Source: Candidatus Rhabdochlamydia sp. (GTDB taxonomy: Bacteria > Chlamydiota > Chlamydiia > Chlamydiales > Rhabdochlamydiaceae). Taken from it: 13,820 nucleotides of DNA. The position numbers were made by a program, and so were the translations under genes. The notes below the pieces were generated by a model. That model saw only the letters and a program-made list of their open reading frames with translations. It did not search any database and had not been told where the DNA came from. Below are positions 1-8,289 of the stretch, one piece after another. Position 1 is the stretch's first letter; each line of letters starts with the position of its first letter. Location of the stretch: the NCBI GenBank assembly GCA_030044075.1, contig JASHWM010000025.1:1-13820 (forward strand), given 5' to 3'.

Positions 1-2708
1 TTGAGCTCAAGAAGGGCATTCTCTATCGGAGTGCCAGTAAGCCCAAGGCGCATATCTGCCTGGATGCTCTTAAGGGCTTTATGCGTTTGCGACTTGGAAT
101 TTTTTGCGATCTGCATCTCATCGAAGATGGCAAGGTCGAAAAATAGCTCTGAAAAAAACTTCTGCTCGCTGCGCAAGACGCCATAGGAAGTGAGGAGAAG
201 CTCAAAACTTCCCGAGGTGCTCCTCTGAGACCCGTGGAACAAGATCACTTGAAGGCCGGGGAGAAACCTCTGCAGGAGTTCCTGCCAATGGTACATCACT
301 GACGTCGGACAAACGACAAGAACTTTAAAGGGGAGGTCCTCCTCTTTCTTTTGTTTTCTTACCACAGCGATGAGGCTCATCGCCTGGTGGGTTTTTCCAA
401 GTCCCATCTCATCGCATAGCATTCCCGAAAGGCCATTGGAGTATAAGAACCAAAGCCAGGAAAGCCCTTTTTCCTGGTAGGGCCTCAGCTGGCTCTCAAG
501 CCCTTCCAACACTGGCATCTCGGGTGTGGACAGGGCGAGGTATTTTTCAAGATAGTCGCTAGAAGGGATTTCTTCGTCCTTAAAAAGGATCGTCTCATAA
601 GCTGCGAGGCGAAACCATTCGAGTGTCGTGAGCCTCAGCTCTTTTTCTTTTTTTAGAAAACGTTTTTTAGGGATCCCCTTCAACCAATGAAAACGGGATT
701 GCCTCAAAGAAAGGAGCCCCGCATGGGAAAAGAGGTACCCCTCGTTATTGCTCACCGCCTGCCACACATCGAAAATGCTGCAGGACCCGATCTCACTTTC
801 ATATTCAAGGTCAAGGAGCCAGCTGCTCTTGTCTTCTTTTCTCACCGACTTGACCCTTAGAATATTTTGGGATGCCCTCATAAGCCTTGGATCTATCGAC
901 AATATATAAGGAGAGAGCATCTCGAGCTCTCCGAGGAAATAGGGTTCAAAGTCCTCCGAGATGACAGTCTCGATGCTATAGGCATCGGGCAACCTGAGGT
1001 TTGCGGGGATTTCAGAAAACCCCTGCCCTTCGACATAGGCGTAGTCGCCAAAGATGGCCACATTCTCACTAATGAAGGAATATCTTGGACGAACAACGAC
1101 GCGCCCCTGGTTATTTAAAAGGATGTCGAGCCCTGCCTGCTCGATCGGGCAGGCATTTGTGAAAAACCCCTTTACCGTCTCGAGTTCTTCCTTGTGCTGG
1201 CGAATGAAGTCAGATATCCCGCCAGAGGGAACAAAGGTCCCTGAAACGATCCTGTCGATCCTTTGGGAAGACTTCGCATAAAATCCCCTCCCCTTGATAT
1301 AGATCAACCTGCCAAGGTCGACGATCTCTCCGCTTTCCTCAAAAATATCGAGGACCGTATCAAAATATAGGCCTCTTTCCAGGACGTGGTAAGTGAGCTT
1401 GGTGTCGACACTGGAAAGATGGATTTGATATCCCTCGTAGCGTTGGAGCCAGAAGCGGTGCCTGTCAACAAAATCGCACACATCAACTTTCGGGACGATG
1501 AAATGGTCGGTCGCAAAATACAGTTCTTCGACAAGATAAAAGCCGCGGCCTTGCAAGTACGCCCAGGGTGAAAAATACTCCGAACCAGGTTTTTGCAGGT
1601 CTTTGGGCTCAAAGAGGTAGGCGGCGATCTCAAGTCCCTGTTTTTCATCAAAGGAGATCGAATATAAAGGTGTGAGGGCATGTTCATTGATCACAGCGTT
1701 CGAAAGATATTTTTTTACAAGCCTTGCATACCTTTGCAAAAAAAGGGCGACCTTATTTTTAGGGATCGCAAACTCATTAAGGAGCGGGTCCGGGCTCATA
1801 GGATAAAATCCAAGTCTCGGCAAGAGCACCCAATCGCCGATAGGGATCCCTTCCATGCCCTCGGCCGTTTCACCTTTCAAAATTTCTTCGTGCTCAAGGA
1901 AAAAGCATTTCTTTTCTTCATCATAGATAATATTTTTTATTGCCCTGTGCTCTGACTCAAACACTCGCAAAGGAGATTGCACGGTTTGCAGTGTTGGGAT
2001 GATATGGTTCCAGTTCACTTCGGCAATATAAAAAAGTATTTTCAAACTCTCAAACTCGATCGAGATCCCTTTGGGGATCTCTTCATCGCCGATAAACAGT
2101 ATCTGGTAGGGAGCTTTTTGCTCTTGCAGCAGCATCCACCATTTTGCCAAATCAGACCAGAACGAAAGTTCAAACTGGAGCTTTTGGCTGGGCCTGCCCT
2201 GTTTCCACAGAAGAAGTTCTTCTGCGGAGAGCTTGGAGAACTTCAAGGATGTCTCTTCGGTCTCCGGAGTTTTTTGGAGGACGATCTCTTCGAGCTTCTC
2301 TTGCGCCTCTTTTTTTAGGGGGACGATGGAAAACAGCAGTTTCCCTGTTACAGAAAGAATTTGGTAGGACCCCTGATCTGTTTTTTGGAGGACTTCGGGA
2401 TCATACCCATGCCTTCTGGATGCAATTTGGCAAAGCTTATACCATAGCGATTCCTGAAACCTCACATGGAGCGGAGGGGAGCTGATGAGATCGAGCGCTG
2501 TCTCTAAGTGGATGCAATGGCCTTTTTGCTCTGCTTCAGCGCACGTGCAGAAACAGTCGAGGATCTTTCCTTTATCATCGACTTGCAAAAAAGGCCAAAA
2601 GAACTCCCCTTTTTTGAAGAGCTCTACTTGGTAGGTCCCTTCGGAAAAAAAAAGGTTGTTCACCTGGAGGGAGTTTTTTCCTTTAAAAACAAAAGGCAGA
2701 TCTACCAT
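1..2708 (-). CDS. SNF2-family DNA helicase with N-terminal SWIM zinc finger, 3' part cut by window edge
   Basis: The reading frame is open from ATG at 2708 to position 1 with no stop, giving about 902 residues; the C-terminal helicase lobe lies outside the window. A SWIM-type zinc finger is visible near the N-terminus (C54-x-C56-x8-C65-x-H67, CTCAEAEQKGHCIH). A long middle region of about 650 residues has no motif I can name. The SNF2 ATPase lobe then begins with LRPYQ (741-745), Walker A DEMGLGKT (Lys772), a DEMQ motif II (863-866) and GTPIEN (892-897). SWIM plus SNF2 proteins are ATP-driven DNA translocases, found in bacteria including chlamydiae; the substrate of this one is unknown. An AGGA lies 5 nt before the ATG and an in-frame stop at 2724-2726 limits the start. 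It follows dapF by 27 nt and is probably the last gene of the string. Motif II has Met where Ala or Gly is usual. Confidence 0.9.
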   Translation of the reverse strand, partial: MVDLPFVFKGKNSLQVNNLFFSEGTYQVELFKKGEFFWPFLQVDDKGKILDCFCTCAEAEQKGHCIHLETALDLISSPPLHVRFQESLWYKLCQIASRRHGYDPEVLQKTDQGSYQILSVTGKLLFSIVPLKKEAQEKLEEIVLQKTPETEETSLKFSKLSAEELLLWKQGRPSQKLQFELSFWSDLAKWWMLLQEQKAPYQILFIGDEEIPKGISIEFESLKILFYIAEVNWNHIIPTLQTVQSPLRVFESEHRAIKNIIYDEEKKCFFLEHEEILKGETAEGMEGIPIGDWVLLPRLGFYPMSPDPLLNEFAIPKNKVALFLQRYARLVKKYLSNAVINEHALTPLYSISFDEKQGLEIAAYLFEPKDLQKPGSEYFSPWAYLQGRGFYLVEELYFATDHFIVPKVDVCDFVDRHRFWLQRYEGYQIHLSSVDTKLTYHVLERGLYFDTVLDIFEESGEIVDLGRLIYIKGRGFYAKSSQRIDRIVSGTFVPSGGISDFIRQHKEELETVKGFFTNACPIEQAGLDILLNNQGRVVVRPRYSFISENVAIFGDYAYVEGQGFSEIPANLRLPDAYSIETVISEDFEPYFLGELEMLSPYILSIDPRLMRASQNILRVKSVRKEDKSSWLLDLEYESEIGSCSIFDVWQAVSNNEGYLFSHAGLLSLRQSRFHWLKGIPKKRFLKKEKELRLTTLEWFRLAAYETILFKDEEIPSSDYLEKYLALSTPEMPVLEGLESQLRPYQEKGLSWLWFLYSNGLSGMLCDEMGLGKTHQAMSLIAVVRKQKKEEDLPFKVLVVCPTSVMYHWQELLQRFLPGLQVILFHGSQRSTSGSFELLLTSYGVLRSEQKFFSELFFDLAIFDEMQIAKNSKSQTHKALKSIQADMRLGLTGTPIENALLEL

Positions 2709-2735
2709 TCTTTTCCTATTTTCTTACCAGCGATG

Positions 2736-3542
2736 TTACAGTTTTTCCTGATCGACTACAACTTTCCCAGTAAATGTGCACGCGGCGCTGCCGACCATCT
2801 CCACATTTTCTTTTTTATGGACAGAGGAGAAATTTATCACAATCTTTTCAGCAGAAGCAGGGATAATATCGATGGGAGAAGAGGCGTTGTATATCTTCTT
2901 TGCGACAAAAGCTGCCGCAACAGCTCCGGTGCCGCAGCTGAGGGTCTCTGCTTCGACGCCCCTCTCATAGGTGCGGAGCCTCACCCCATCTGCAGCTAGA
3001 CACATAAAGTTGACATTGGCCCCCTCTGGCAGAAGAGAAGGATGGTTCCGCAGCCTTTTTCCAACATTTTGCACGTCGACCCCATCAACATCATCGACGC
3101 GGACCACAAGATGGGGAACTCCCGAGTCGACAAGATGGGCATCTCCTTGCTTGTTATCAAGAACAAGAGGAGGAGCGATGAACTTCACCTCTCCCATATC
3201 AACAGAAATTTTTCCATCGATATAGCGGCAGGTGTATGTCTTGCCATAAGAAACAATGGGATATTCTTTCCTTTCAATGCCCCTCTTATGGAGAAAATGG
3301 ACAAGGGAGCGGATCCCATTGCCGCACATCGCAGCCCTTGACCCATCGGGGTTGAAGAACAACATCTCAAACAGGCCATCTTTCCTATAAAACAAGATGA
3401 GCCCGTCAGCGCCTATGCCGTACTTCCTGTTGCAAAGAAGGGAGATCGTTTTTTTGCAAGAGGATGGAAAAGTGGACGCGCCATCATCAATGATAATAAA
3501 ATCATTTCCCGACGCTTGGTATTTGGCAAAAGAGTATTCCAC
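2736..3542 (-). CDS. dapF: Diaminopimelate epimerase DapF
   Basis: A 268-residue protein that interconverts LL- and meso-diaminopimelate, the last step before meso-DAP enters peptidoglycan or is decarboxylated to lysine. It is a cofactor-independent cytosolic racemase using two cysteines. Both are present in their family contexts: C73 in AAMCGNGIRS and C203 in ETLSCGTGA. The N-terminal YQASGNDFIIID and the YERGVEAETLSCGTGA block are diagnostic, and the length is normal. The start codon is GTG at 3542, only 5 nt after the clpP stop, so the two are almost certainly co-transcribed and probably translationally coupled; only a weak AAGAG lies upstream, inside the clpP end. The Chlamydia trachomatis homologue has been reported to act also as a glutamate racemase, replacing the missing MurI; whether this one does cannot be read from the sequence. 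The clpP1-dapF-glyA neighbourhood matches Chlamydia. Confidence 0.96.
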   Translation of the reverse strand: MEYSFAKYQASGNDFIIIDDGASTFPSSCKKTISLLCNRKYGIGADGLILFYRKDGLFEMLFFNPDGSRAAMCGNGIRSLVHFLHKRGIERKEYPIVSYGKTYTCRYIDGKISVDMGEVKFIAPPLVLDNKQGDAHLVDSGVPHLVVRVDDVDGVDVQNVGKRLRNHPSLLPEGANVNFMCLAADGVRLRTYERGVEAETLSCGTGAVAAAFVAKKIYNASSPIDIIPASAEKIVINFSSVHKKENVEMVGSAACTFTGKVVVDQEKL

Positions 3543-3547
3543 GACAA

Positions 3548-4153
3548 TTACATTTTAATCTCTTGAAAAGACGTGACAATTTTATCGAGGAGCCCGAAAT
3601 CAAGGGCCTCATCAGCCGTCATCCAGGTGTCCCTGTCAATCGCCTTGTCCACGGTCTTAAAATCTTTTCCCGTCGCCTCCATATACACATTGACGATGGA
3701 TTCCCTTGTCTTAATAATCTCTTTTGCCTGGATCTCAAGGTCTGTTGCCTGTCCCCTGACCAAACCGCTGATCGCAGGCTGGTGGATCATAATGCGGGCT
3801 TTTGGGGTTGCAAATCTACGGCCCTTGGCAGCGCAAAGGCTTAAGATCGATCCCATCGAAGCGGCAAGTCCCGTCACGAGGGTAGTGACAGGCGAGGAGA
3901 TCATCTGGACCTGGTCCCACACAGCAAAGCCTGCATCAACAGACCCTCCTGGAGAGTTGATGACAAGCAATATGGGTTTGCCAGGCGCTGTCAGCTCGAG
4001 GAACCACAGCTTCCTGATGATGTCCTTGGATGAATTGTAATCGACAGGTTCTGCAAAAAAAATTCTTCTAGCTTTTAAGAGGGCCTCATCGATCTTTTCA
4101 TCAACGCGGCTAAATTTTTTTTCATTTTCTTCTTCTTCCTCAAGCGTATACAT
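3548..4153 (-). CDS. clpP: ATP-dependent Clp protease proteolytic subunit, ClpP1 type
   Basis: Serine peptidase subunit of the Clp complex, which degrades proteins unfolded by ClpX or ClpC in the cytosol. With the start at 4153 it has 201 residues. The triad is Ser99 (GLAASMGS), His124 (IMIHQP) and Asp175 ([12 protein letters not shown], aligned with E. coli RDRFLSAPEA). The body matches chlamydial ClpP1 (CT431 type) from memory: [18 protein letters not shown] and [14 protein letters not shown]. Chlamydiae carry a second paralogue, ClpP2, elsewhere next to clpX, and the two form a mixed complex. The ATG at 4153 is chosen because AGGAG sits 5 nt upstream; an in-frame ATG at 4174 would add 7 residues but has no good ribosome binding site. 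The N-terminal part is strongly acidic ([10 protein letters not shown]), unlike the usual ClpP N-terminal loop, and could affect axial pore gating. The gene lies between glyA and dapF. Confidence 0.94.
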   Translation of the reverse strand: MYTLEEEEENEKKFSRVDEKIDEALLKARRIFFAEPVDYNSSKDIIRKLWFLELTAPGKPILLVINSPGGSVDAGFAVWDQVQMISSPVTTLVTGLAASMGSILSLCAAKGRRFATPKARIMIHQPAISGLVRGQATDLEIQAKEIIKTRESIVNVYMEATGKDFKTVDKAIDRDTWMTADEALDFGLLDKIVTSFQEIKM

Positions 4154-4189
4154 GAGATCTCCTTTTTCGCTCATTCTACTTATCTTCTG

Positions 4190-4209
4190 ATTTTTCCATC
4201 ATGAAAAAT
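4190..4209 (-). other. Small A/T-rich hairpin after glyA stop
   Basis: ATTTTTC (4190-4196) and GAAAAAT (4203-4209) are perfect 7-bp inverted arms around a 6-nt loop, directly at the glyA stop codon and before clpP. It has only one G-C pair and no U-run after it on the minus strand, so it is a poor intrinsic terminator. It could slightly affect mRNA processing between glyA and clpP, or be chance. Confidence 0.25.
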
Positions 4210-5690
4210 TATGCGGTCTCGATCTCCGGATAAAGCGGGAACCCCTTTAGCAGATCTTTTACCTCGTTTTGGACGTCATGCAATACCGATTGATCGACCC
4301 TGGCAGAAGATTTTTTTGTTTCTAACTCATCAAGGCCGCCAGGAACTTTTGCCGACTGTAAGACTTTCACGACCAGCCTGGCGATCCTCTTCATCTCGCC
4401 TGCCTTCATGCCGAGCGTCGTAAGGGCAGCTGTGCCCATGCGGACCCCGGAAGTGTACCAAGGTCCATTTTGGTCAAAGGGGACGGTATTTCTGTTCACT
4501 GTGAAGAACGCTTCCCTTAAGACCGTTTCCGCCTGTCGTCCGTTGATCCCAAAACTTTTTGAGACGTCCATGACGATAAGATGGTTTTCCGTGCCGTTTG
4601 TCGTCACCTTGACCCCAAGTTGCATGAGCTCATCAGCAAGCGTCCTTGCATTCTCGACGACCTGATGGGCATACTTATGGAAATCGGGGGTGTTCGCTTC
4701 TTTGAATGCGACCGCCTTCGCTGCCATGACGTGGGGAAGGGGGCCGCCAAGGACGATCGGGCAGCCTTTATTGACAACTTCGCGATACTCCTCGCGGCAG
4801 AGGACAAGGCCCCCTCTTGGGCCGCGGAGGGTCTTATGCGTTGTCGACGTCACGATGTCCGCATAAGGAACCGGGTTGTATTCCCCCTTAAAAACTTTGC
4901 CGGCGACAAGGCCTGCGAAGTGGGCCATATCGACAAGAAGGACGGCGCCAACATCGTCGGCGATCTCGCGCATATAGGCAAAGTTGATCTTGCGCGGATA
5001 TGCGGAATATCCCGCAACAAGGATCAGGGGTTTTTCCTCCCTCGCCTTTTTTTGAAGCTCAGCGTAGTTGATCATTTCTGTCTCTTTGTCCACATCGTAT
5101 GAGACAGACTGAAAAAATTTCGCAGACACGTTGTGGCGATAGCCATGTGTGAGGTGTCCTCCCGAACTTAAAGAAAGCCCCATCAGCTTTTGGCTGACAA
5201 GCGCCTTCCTGATCTTCTCGTAGTCCTCAAAAGAAAGCGCATCGATCGACTTCTGTCCGATCTTTTCCAGCTCCTTGCTTTGCACGCGGTGGAGCAATAT
5301 CGCCCAATAGGCTACAAGGTTCGCATCGGCGCCGGAATGAGGTTGGACATAGGCATAGTCGCAACCAAAAATTGCTTTTGCCTCGGAAGCTGCGTTGCCT
5401 TCGATCGCATCGATGTTCTCGCAGCCGGCATAGAACCTCCTGTCCGGAAATCCTTCAGCATATTTATCGGTGAGAAGATTTCCCATCGCAAGCTGGACCG
5501 CAAGGGATGAATAATTCTCCGAGGCGATCAGTTTTAGATATTTCCTCTGATCGTGGAGCTCGTCTATGATCTTTTGCGCAATCAAAGGATGTTCTTTCCG
5601 AATGTGGTCGAGCGATGCAAGGTATGCGATCGCTGCCAAGCTTCTTTTTTCTGGAGGGACCTTATGAAAATATTTTTCTAATAAAGACAT
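4209..5690 (-). CDS. glyA: Serine hydroxymethyltransferase, long chlamydial form
   Basis: PLP enzyme converting serine and tetrahydrofolate to glycine and 5,10-methylene-THF, the main one-carbon source for thymidylate and methionine. It has 493 residues against about 417 in E. coli. The PLP lysine is K286 in STTHKTLRGPRGG; LIASENYSS (54-62), YAEGFPDRRFYAGCENID and SSGGHLTHG are also present. The extra length includes an insert of roughly 30 residues at about 134-167 (around LHRVQSKELEKIGQKSIDAL) and a C-terminal extension, both features I associate with chlamydial GlyA. AGGAGG six nt before the ATG is the strongest ribosome binding site in the window. It follows abcF by 26 nt. The Chlamydia pneumoniae homologue has been shown to racemise alanine, a proposed D-alanine source in organisms lacking Alr; that is inference here. 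Confidence 0.96.
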   Translation of the reverse strand: MSLLEKYFHKVPPEKRSLAAIAYLASLDHIRKEHPLIAQKIIDELHDQRKYLKLIASENYSSLAVQLAMGNLLTDKYAEGFPDRRFYAGCENIDAIEGNAASEAKAIFGCDYAYVQPHSGADANLVAYWAILLHRVQSKELEKIGQKSIDALSFEDYEKIRKALVSQKLMGLSLSSGGHLTHGYRHNVSAKFFQSVSYDVDKETEMINYAELQKKAREEKPLILVAGYSAYPRKINFAYMREIADDVGAVLLVDMAHFAGLVAGKVFKGEYNPVPYADIVTSTTHKTLRGPRGGLVLCREEYREVVNKGCPIVLGGPLPHVMAAKAVAFKEANTPDFHKYAHQVVENARTLADELMQLGVKVTTNGTENHLIVMDVSKSFGINGRQAETVLREAFFTVNRNTVPFDQNGPWYTSGVRMGTAALTTLGMKAGEMKRIARLVVKVLQSAKVPGGLDELETKKSSARVDQSVLHDVQNEVKDLLKGFPLYPEIETA

Positions 5691-5716
5691 CAGGAACCTC
5701 CTTTTTTTCTACCCTA

Positions 5717-7303
5717 TCATGATTTTTTTTGTGAGAGAAGATATTCCTCGTAGTTGCCATGGAAAAAATGAATTCCGTCCTCTTCAAAAGCGATGATCTT
5801 GTTTGCAACGTTAGTGATGAGGTCGCGGTCGTGCGCTGCCATGAGCACAGTCCCTTTGAAGTCGCTTAGCGCCATAGCTAAGGCCGAGACAGACTCAAGG
5901 TCAAGGTGGTTGTTTGGTTCGTCCAAGATCAGGAGGTTGTAATTGCATAGCATCATGCCGGCTAAGATCAGTCGCGCGGTTTCTCCTCCGGAGAGGTGGC
6001 CGACCTGCTTGAAAGCATCATCCCCGCCAAACAGCATCTTTCCAAGGACGCCCCTGATATCCTGGTCGTACACATTTTCTTTTCTGGCCTTTAGCCAGTC
6101 GAACGCAGTGAGAGTATTTTTTTTATCGATGATGTCAGAGTGGTTTTGAGGGAAATACCCCATCAGCACCTGATAGCCAAGCTCGATCTTGCCTTTGTCT
6201 GGGGCGAGCGCTCCTGCAAGCATTTTTAAAAGAGTTGTTTTTCCCTTGCCGTTGTTTCCAATGACAGCAATCTTGTCTTCCCTTGCGACCTCAAAAGAAA
6301 CAGGCGCGATGACTTTTAAGTCTCCGAAAGCTTTTTCAATATCGCTTATTTTGAATACGATCTGGCCGGAGGGTTTTTCAGGAGGATAAAAACGGATGTA
6401 GGGCCTTTGGATGTTCGATTTTTTCAAATCCTGCGGTTGCAGGCGGTTGATCTCGCGGATCCTCGACTGCACCTGGCTTGCCCTTGTTCCAGCACCGAAG
6501 CGTGAAACAAATTCCCGCAATTGGGCGATCTTTTTTTCTTTGGACTTGTTCTCAGCTTCTGCGCGCTCGCGGACCGCCGTCTTGGCAACGAGCATCTCAT
6601 CATAGTTGCCCGGGTAGATGATCACCGTTTCATAGTCGATATCGGCAATATGTGTGGTGACAGCATTCAAAAAGTGCCTGTCGTGGCTGACAACGACCAG
6701 GGCGCCCTTATAGTGGCGTAAAAATTCCTCAAGCCATCCGATCGAGGCCAGGTCGAGGTGGTTTGTCGGCTCATCGAGGAGAAGAGCTTTTGGGTTCCCA
6801 AAAAGAGCTTGGCATAACATGACCCTGAACTGCATATCTGTCGGGATCTGCGACATCTTCATATGGTGCAAGCTTTCCGGAATTCCCATTCCTGAGAGGA
6901 GCAGCTCTGCGTTTGACTCTGCCATATACCCATCTTCTTCCCCAATGACCTCTTCGATCTGGGCAAGCTGGTAGCCGATGTCGTCTGTCATCTCCTGGTC
7001 GTAGAGGGCCTCTCTGTCGACGAGCGCCTTCCAGAGGGACTTATTTGCCATGATGACCACATCGATCACACGGGAATTTTTGTAATCTTCGATATTCTGT
7101 TTGAGGAATCCGACCTTGCTGGGGAGCGTCACTGTCCCGGAAGTAGGTTCGTCCATCTTCATAAGAATTTTTAATAAGGTCGATTTGCCAGAACCGTTAG
7201 GGCCTGTCAAACCATAACGATTCCCTTCATTGAACGTGACGGTGATATCTTCAAAAAGAGTGCGTTTGCCAACTCTCTTAGTGATTGCATTTAGTGTTAT
7301 CAT
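5717..7303 (-). CDS. ABC-F family ATPase, YbiT-like
   Basis: A 528-residue protein with two ABC ATPase domains and no membrane segments, so an ABC-F ribosome-associated factor rather than a transporter. NBD1 has Walker A GPNGSGKS (34-41) and Walker B LLLDEPTNHLDL (176-186). A charged linker with the ABC-F tail of NBD1 (about 240-310) follows, ending in PYIRFYPPEK. NBD2 has Walker A GNNGKGKT (350-357), signature LSGGE (438-442) and LILDEPNNHLDL. The first signature is degenerate (MSQIPTDMQF in place of LSGGQ), as in E. coli YbiT (MSEVAPGW), and the length matches YbiT (530). It corresponds to the Chlamydia CT348-type protein that neighbours xerC. Members of the family act on translating ribosomes and some resolve stalling; antibiotic protection cannot be inferred. 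It is the first gene of the minus-strand string, with ATG 71 nt from xerC. Confidence 0.92.
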   Translation of the reverse strand: MITLNAITKRVGKRTLFEDITVTFNEGNRYGLTGPNGSGKSTLLKILMKMDEPTSGTVTLPSKVGFLKQNIEDYKNSRVIDVVIMANKSLWKALVDREALYDQEMTDDIGYQLAQIEEVIGEEDGYMAESNAELLLSGMGIPESLHHMKMSQIPTDMQFRVMLCQALFGNPKALLLDEPTNHLDLASIGWLEEFLRHYKGALVVVSHDRHFLNAVTTHIADIDYETVIIYPGNYDEMLVAKTAVRERAEAENKSKEKKIAQLREFVSRFGAGTRASQVQSRIREINRLQPQDLKKSNIQRPYIRFYPPEKPSGQIVFKISDIEKAFGDLKVIAPVSFEVAREDKIAVIGNNGKGKTTLLKMLAGALAPDKGKIELGYQVLMGYFPQNHSDIIDKKNTLTAFDWLKARKENVYDQDIRGVLGKMLFGGDDAFKQVGHLSGGETARLILAGMMLCNYNLLILDEPNNHLDLESVSALAMALSDFKGTVLMAAHDRDLITNVANKIIAFEEDGIHFFHGNYEEYLLSQKKS

Positions 7304-7374
7304 ATATTAGCTGTCTAAGATAAAAAGCGAAAATGTAATGATGGTATCATAATCAGCGAACAAGGACAAGGATT
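7304..7374. promoter_or_regulatory. Divergent promoter region abcF/xerC
   Basis: A 71-nt A/T-rich space between two divergent start codons must hold the promoters for both units. On the plus strand TATCAT (7345-7350) could serve as the -10 box of xerC, but no convincing -35 box lies at 16-18 nt. On the minus strand no strong -10/-35 pair is visible. A short inverted repeat, ATGAT-GGT-ATCAT (7338-7350), overlaps the candidate -10 and could be an operator. The ribosome binding site for xerC is AAGGA at 7362-7366. Confidence 0.4.
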
Positions 7375-8289
7375 ATGCAGCAATATGTCGATCAATTCCT
7401 CAACCATCTAAAAATTATTAAAAACAGCTCCCCCCACACCTTGCGCAATTATCAGATCGACCTGTCTGCTTTTCAATCCCACTTGGGAGAAACCGAGCTC
7501 TCAAGCGTTGACAAAAGAATTCTTAGGGCCTTTCTAAACGACCTGTACCAAAAAAATCTTAGCAAGCGGAGCGTGCTCAGAAAACTCGCCTGCCTCCGCT
7601 CGTTCTTTAAATTCCTGCACAAGGAAAAAATCATTCCCGCCAATCCGATGGAAGAGATCTCCACCCCTAAACAAGACAAGAACCTCCCATCCCCTCTTTC
7701 CTATGATCAGATCGAATACCTGTTCTCCCTCCCGGACATAAGCGAATATTTAGGCCTTCGCGACCGCTGCCTGATGGAGCTGTTTTACAGCTGCGGGCTT
7801 AGGGTCAGCGAAGCTGCGGGGCTCAACAGAGCTGATTTTGATGAGGCCAACCTCTGCATAAAGGTCTTTGGGAAAGGAAAAAAACAAAGGGTCGTCCCCG
7901 TCACTAATAATGCTGCACAGTGGCTGCAGAAATACCTTCTTCACCCGGAAAGGCACCTTGACGGCACCTACCATCGCAGCGAAGAAGATGTAAAAGCAAT
8001 ATTTTTAAATAAATGGGGAAAGAGGATCTCGACACGGTCGATCGATAGAAAATTTCAGGAATATTTGAAGGCCAGCGGCCTTTCCGGCAAGATCACTCCG
8101 CACAAGATCCGCCATACGATTGCAACGCACTGGCTTGAAAAAGGGATGGACCTCAAAACAATCCAGGTGATCTTGGGGCATAGCTCCCTTTCAACGACAA
8201 CGATCTACACAAAAGTGTCTACGCAGCTCCAAAAAGAGGTGTATGAAAAAGCGCATCCTCTTGCTAAGAAAAAAACGGGAAAGTCGTAA
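7375..8289 (+). CDS. xerC: Tyrosine recombinase XerC
   Basis: A 304-residue site-specific recombinase that with XerD resolves chromosome dimers at dif before division. The N-terminal SAM-like core-binding domain spans about 1-90 (SPHTLRNYQIDLSAF). The catalytic domain has Arg143 (SCGLRVSEAAGL), Lys167 (VFGKGKKQRVVPV), His243/Arg246 (TPHKIRHTIATHWL), His269 (ILGHSSLSTT) and nucleophile Tyr278 (TTIYTKV), all in order. The length is normal for XerC/D, and neighbouring abcF and rnz match the Chlamydia xerC context (CT346-348), which favours XerC over XerD. It is the only plus-strand gene in the left half of the window. Its last codons (KKTGKS, stop at 8287-8289) are read from the same DNA that forms the 3' strand of rnpB helix P1, so the two genes overlap tail-to-tail by 15 nt. 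Confidence 0.94.
   Translation: MQQYVDQFLNHLKIIKNSSPHTLRNYQIDLSAFQSHLGETELSSVDKRILRAFLNDLYQKNLSKRSVLRKLACLRSFFKFLHKEKIIPANPMEEISTPKQDKNLPSPLSYDQIEYLFSLPDISEYLGLRDRCLMELFYSCGLRVSEAAGLNRADFDEANLCIKVFGKGKKQRVVPVTNNAAQWLQKYLLHPERHLDGTYHRSEEDVKAIFLNKWGKRISTRSIDRKFQEYLKASGLSGKITPHKIRHTIATHWLEKGMDLKTIQVILGHSSLSTTTIYTKVSTQLQKEVYEKAHPLAKKKTGKS
8269..8275 (-). terminator. U-run at 3' end of rnpB
   Basis: On the minus strand the P1 3' strand CTTTCCCGT runs straight into a run of seven T residues (8275-8269), all inside xerC codons. A stem closed by P1 followed by U-residues could end rnpB transcription, although P1 is a long-range rather than a local hairpin. Reading is by eye only. Confidence 0.35.

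Noticed and set aside
867..2999. Several plus-strand open frames of 75-163 codons
   Set aside because: They lie opposite the SNF2 and dapF genes, whose frame is unbroken with diagnostic motifs. The plus-strand frames have no recognisable protein pattern.
4154..4174. Upstream ATG for clpP (MSEKGDL extension)
   Set aside because: No good ribosome binding site precedes it, while the ATG at 4153 has AGGAG at 5 nt. The coding sequence of the extension contains that site.
4581..5102. Plus-strand frame of 173 codons inside glyA
   Set aside because: It is antisense to the catalytic part of a clearly conserved SHMT and has no family resemblance.
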